Part shown: positions 63,053 through 64,000 of the stretch, one piece after another
Position numbering within the stretch: position 1 is the stretch's first letter
Layout: each line of letters opens with the position of its first letter
Notes under the pieces: generated by a model
Told to the model about the DNA's origin: nothing
The model's input: the letters and a program-made list of their open reading frames with translations, nothing else
Database searches by the model: none
Assembly (NCBI GenBank): GCA_015061575.1
Contig: SUWF01000009.1
Span: 1 to 64,000, forward strand
Reading direction: 5' to 3'
DNA length: 64,000 nucleotides
Source: Lentisphaerota bacterium
Lineage (GTDB): Bacteria > Verrucomicrobiota > Lentisphaeria > Victivallales > Victivallaceae
Program-made: the position numbers and the translations under genes

Positions 63053-64000
63053 ATGAGTAATAAATATGTAAAATCTCTGCTGCTTACGGCGGTGTGCTCT
63101 GCCGGAGCGATGCTGCTGGCAGCTGACGAAGCTGTGCAGAGCAGCATCAACACCACTGTAGATGCTTTCAGTATCGATAAGCAGCAGTACGAAGCTGCCG
63201 CCAATTCCTTTATCAGCAAGGGTAACGATCTTTTTATCGCCGGCAAATACAAGGATGCAGCTATGAATTATGCGCAGGCTGCGCATATTTTTGATTCGCT
63301 CAAAGAAAACAGCGAACACTTTGCCGGAAAACTCAACAAGACTAAGGAATTGATCGCCAAAGCCTATTACTATCTGGCACAGGAAACTGCGTTGAAGGCA
63401 CACGAAGAAGCCAACTTCGGCGAATTGGAAAATGCCATTGCGCTCTGCAAAGAAGCTATCGCCATTTATCCGGCGTCCGAAAAAGAGATGCAGGAGCGCA
63501 TTGCCAGTTACGAAAAAATGCGTGATGCCGCTGCCCGGCGCAACCGTTTGAGCGAAAGTCAGGTCATTCCCGACAGCTCCGACCGGGCATACCGGATTGC
63601 AGTGCTGCTCAAACAGGCCAAGCTGCTCTATTATACCAAGCAGTATGAATTGGCCCGCAAGCGCTATCAGGAAGTGCTGCTGATCGACAAGATCTCTCCG
63701 GAAGCCATCCAGGGGATGCGTGCGTGCGACCTGCAGCTGAAAAATACCGGTAATGACCGTCGCCGTCTGACCCACAAGCGAGCCATTGCCGAAGCGGCAT
63801 GGAAGATGGCGGATCCGATCATCAAGCGCACTGAATTTGACGTGCGCAAAGAAATGGAATTGGCCGAAAAGGGCACCAGCAAGAAGATCGAAGAAGATGA
63901 TGATACCAAAAAGATGCGTGAAAAGCTCAGCAATATCATCATTCCCCGGGTGAATTTCAGCGGAGATGCTCAGCAGCCGGGTACGCCGCTTTTGGTGGCG
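63053..64000 (+). CDS. second TPR/secretin-like protein, 5' part (runs off window)
   Basis: 316 codons visible. Signal peptide (VKSLLLTAVCSAGAMLLAA), TPR-like repeats (AGKYKDAAMNYAQAAHIF, TKQYELARKRYQEVLLIDKISPEAIQGM), then KLSNIIIPRVNFSGDAQQPG, which aligns with IVFPSVSFNAMTLTQII of the upstream secretin. This suggests a paralogue whose secretin core lies beyond 64000. AAAGGAG precedes the ATG at 63053, 26 bp after the first secretin. Confidence 0.65.
   Translation, partial: MSNKYVKSLLLTAVCSAGAMLLAADEAVQSSINTTVDAFSIDKQQYEAAANSFISKGNDLFIAGKYKDAAMNYAQAAHIFDSLKENSEHFAGKLNKTKELIAKAYYYLAQETALKAHEEANFGELENAIALCKEAIAIYPASEKEMQERIASYEKMRDAAARRNRLSESQVIPDSSDRAYRIAVLLKQAKLLYYTKQYELARKRYQEVLLIDKISPEAIQGMRACDLQLKNTGNDRRRLTHKRAIAEAAWKMADPIIKRTEFDVRKEMELAEKGTSKKIEEDDDTKKMREKLSNIIIPRVNFSGDAQQPGTPLLVA

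Noticed and set aside
1-64000. tRNA or rRNA genes
   Set aside because: Gaps between genes were read for cloverleaf arms and T-loop motifs; none was convincing.

Overview
The window reads as a bacterial chromosome segment from the PVC superphylum, most likely Lentisphaerota (a Victivallis-like gut lineage). This is inferred from the many pseudopilin-like proteins starting with [16 protein letters not shown] and ending in an H-X9-DG motif, from a pilus operon of the Akkermansia Amuc_1098-1101 type at the right end, and from general gene content (flavin-dependent ThyX, IspD, a GH78-type glycosidase, LacI/GntR hybrid regulators). No rRNA, tRNA, CRISPR array or prophage was recognised. Base composition looks even, with AT-rich promoter gaps.

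Layout. 1-484: 5' part of an ISL3-type transposase leaving the window. 771-4763: gyrA, folP and a yraN-like gene. 4731-9098: a B12-responsive unit made of a consensus promoter inside the yraN end, a cobalamin riboswitch, two pseudopilin genes, then btuF, btuC and btuD. 9114-13059 (minus): a phosphatase-like protein lacking its key Arg, pepD with a duplicated 3' end, and rodA. 13278-16511: purB and an unrecognised membrane protein. 16701-22812: regulator, large glycosidase-like protein and two pseudopilins. 22827-29148 (minus): a DUF89 protein, then an operon of regulator, Gfo/Idh oxidoreductase, pseudopilin and glycosidase-like protein. 29392-32311: SSS symporter and TrmO. 32446-38108 (minus): a glycan operon (two-repeat secreted protein, toroid protein, GH78, SGNH hydrolase). 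38311-42328: orphan adenine methyltransferase, GGQ release-factor-like protein, YmdB-like phosphoesterase, lone OppB-type permease. 42329-42762: an AT-rich gap with DnaA-box-like 9-mers and a 50-bp tandem repeat. 42763-55693: nitroreductase, two paralogous amidohydrolases, ispD, hpf, a HAD phosphatase, mlaEFD, galE, gpsA, a PIG-L deacetylase, thyX, tpiA and secG. 56062-64000: pilM-N, a PilO-like gene, an Amuc_1099-like gene, a secretin and the start of a probable second secretin.

The most unusual signal is a ~220-bp element present almost identically in two pseudopilin genes on opposite strands (about 21224-21440 and 26570-26770). It has four 10-bp TACGGA iterons, four perfect 3-nt-loop hairpins separated by GCTTCA(T), and a fifth hairpin whose right arm is the codons for a second FTLIE motif. 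It keeps the reading frame open but moves the effective prepilin motif about 70-77 codons inward.

A second theme is that pseudopilin genes sit inside regulated uptake or degradation units: one under a cobalamin riboswitch with BtuFCD, two with GntR/LacI-type regulators and glycosidase-like proteins. With the pilus assembly operon nearby, this suggests, as inference only, pseudopilins serving as cargo-specific surface adaptors. A third theme is a family of AAAGTGACGGA palindromes at gene 3' ends, related to direct repeats inside the gyrA tail.
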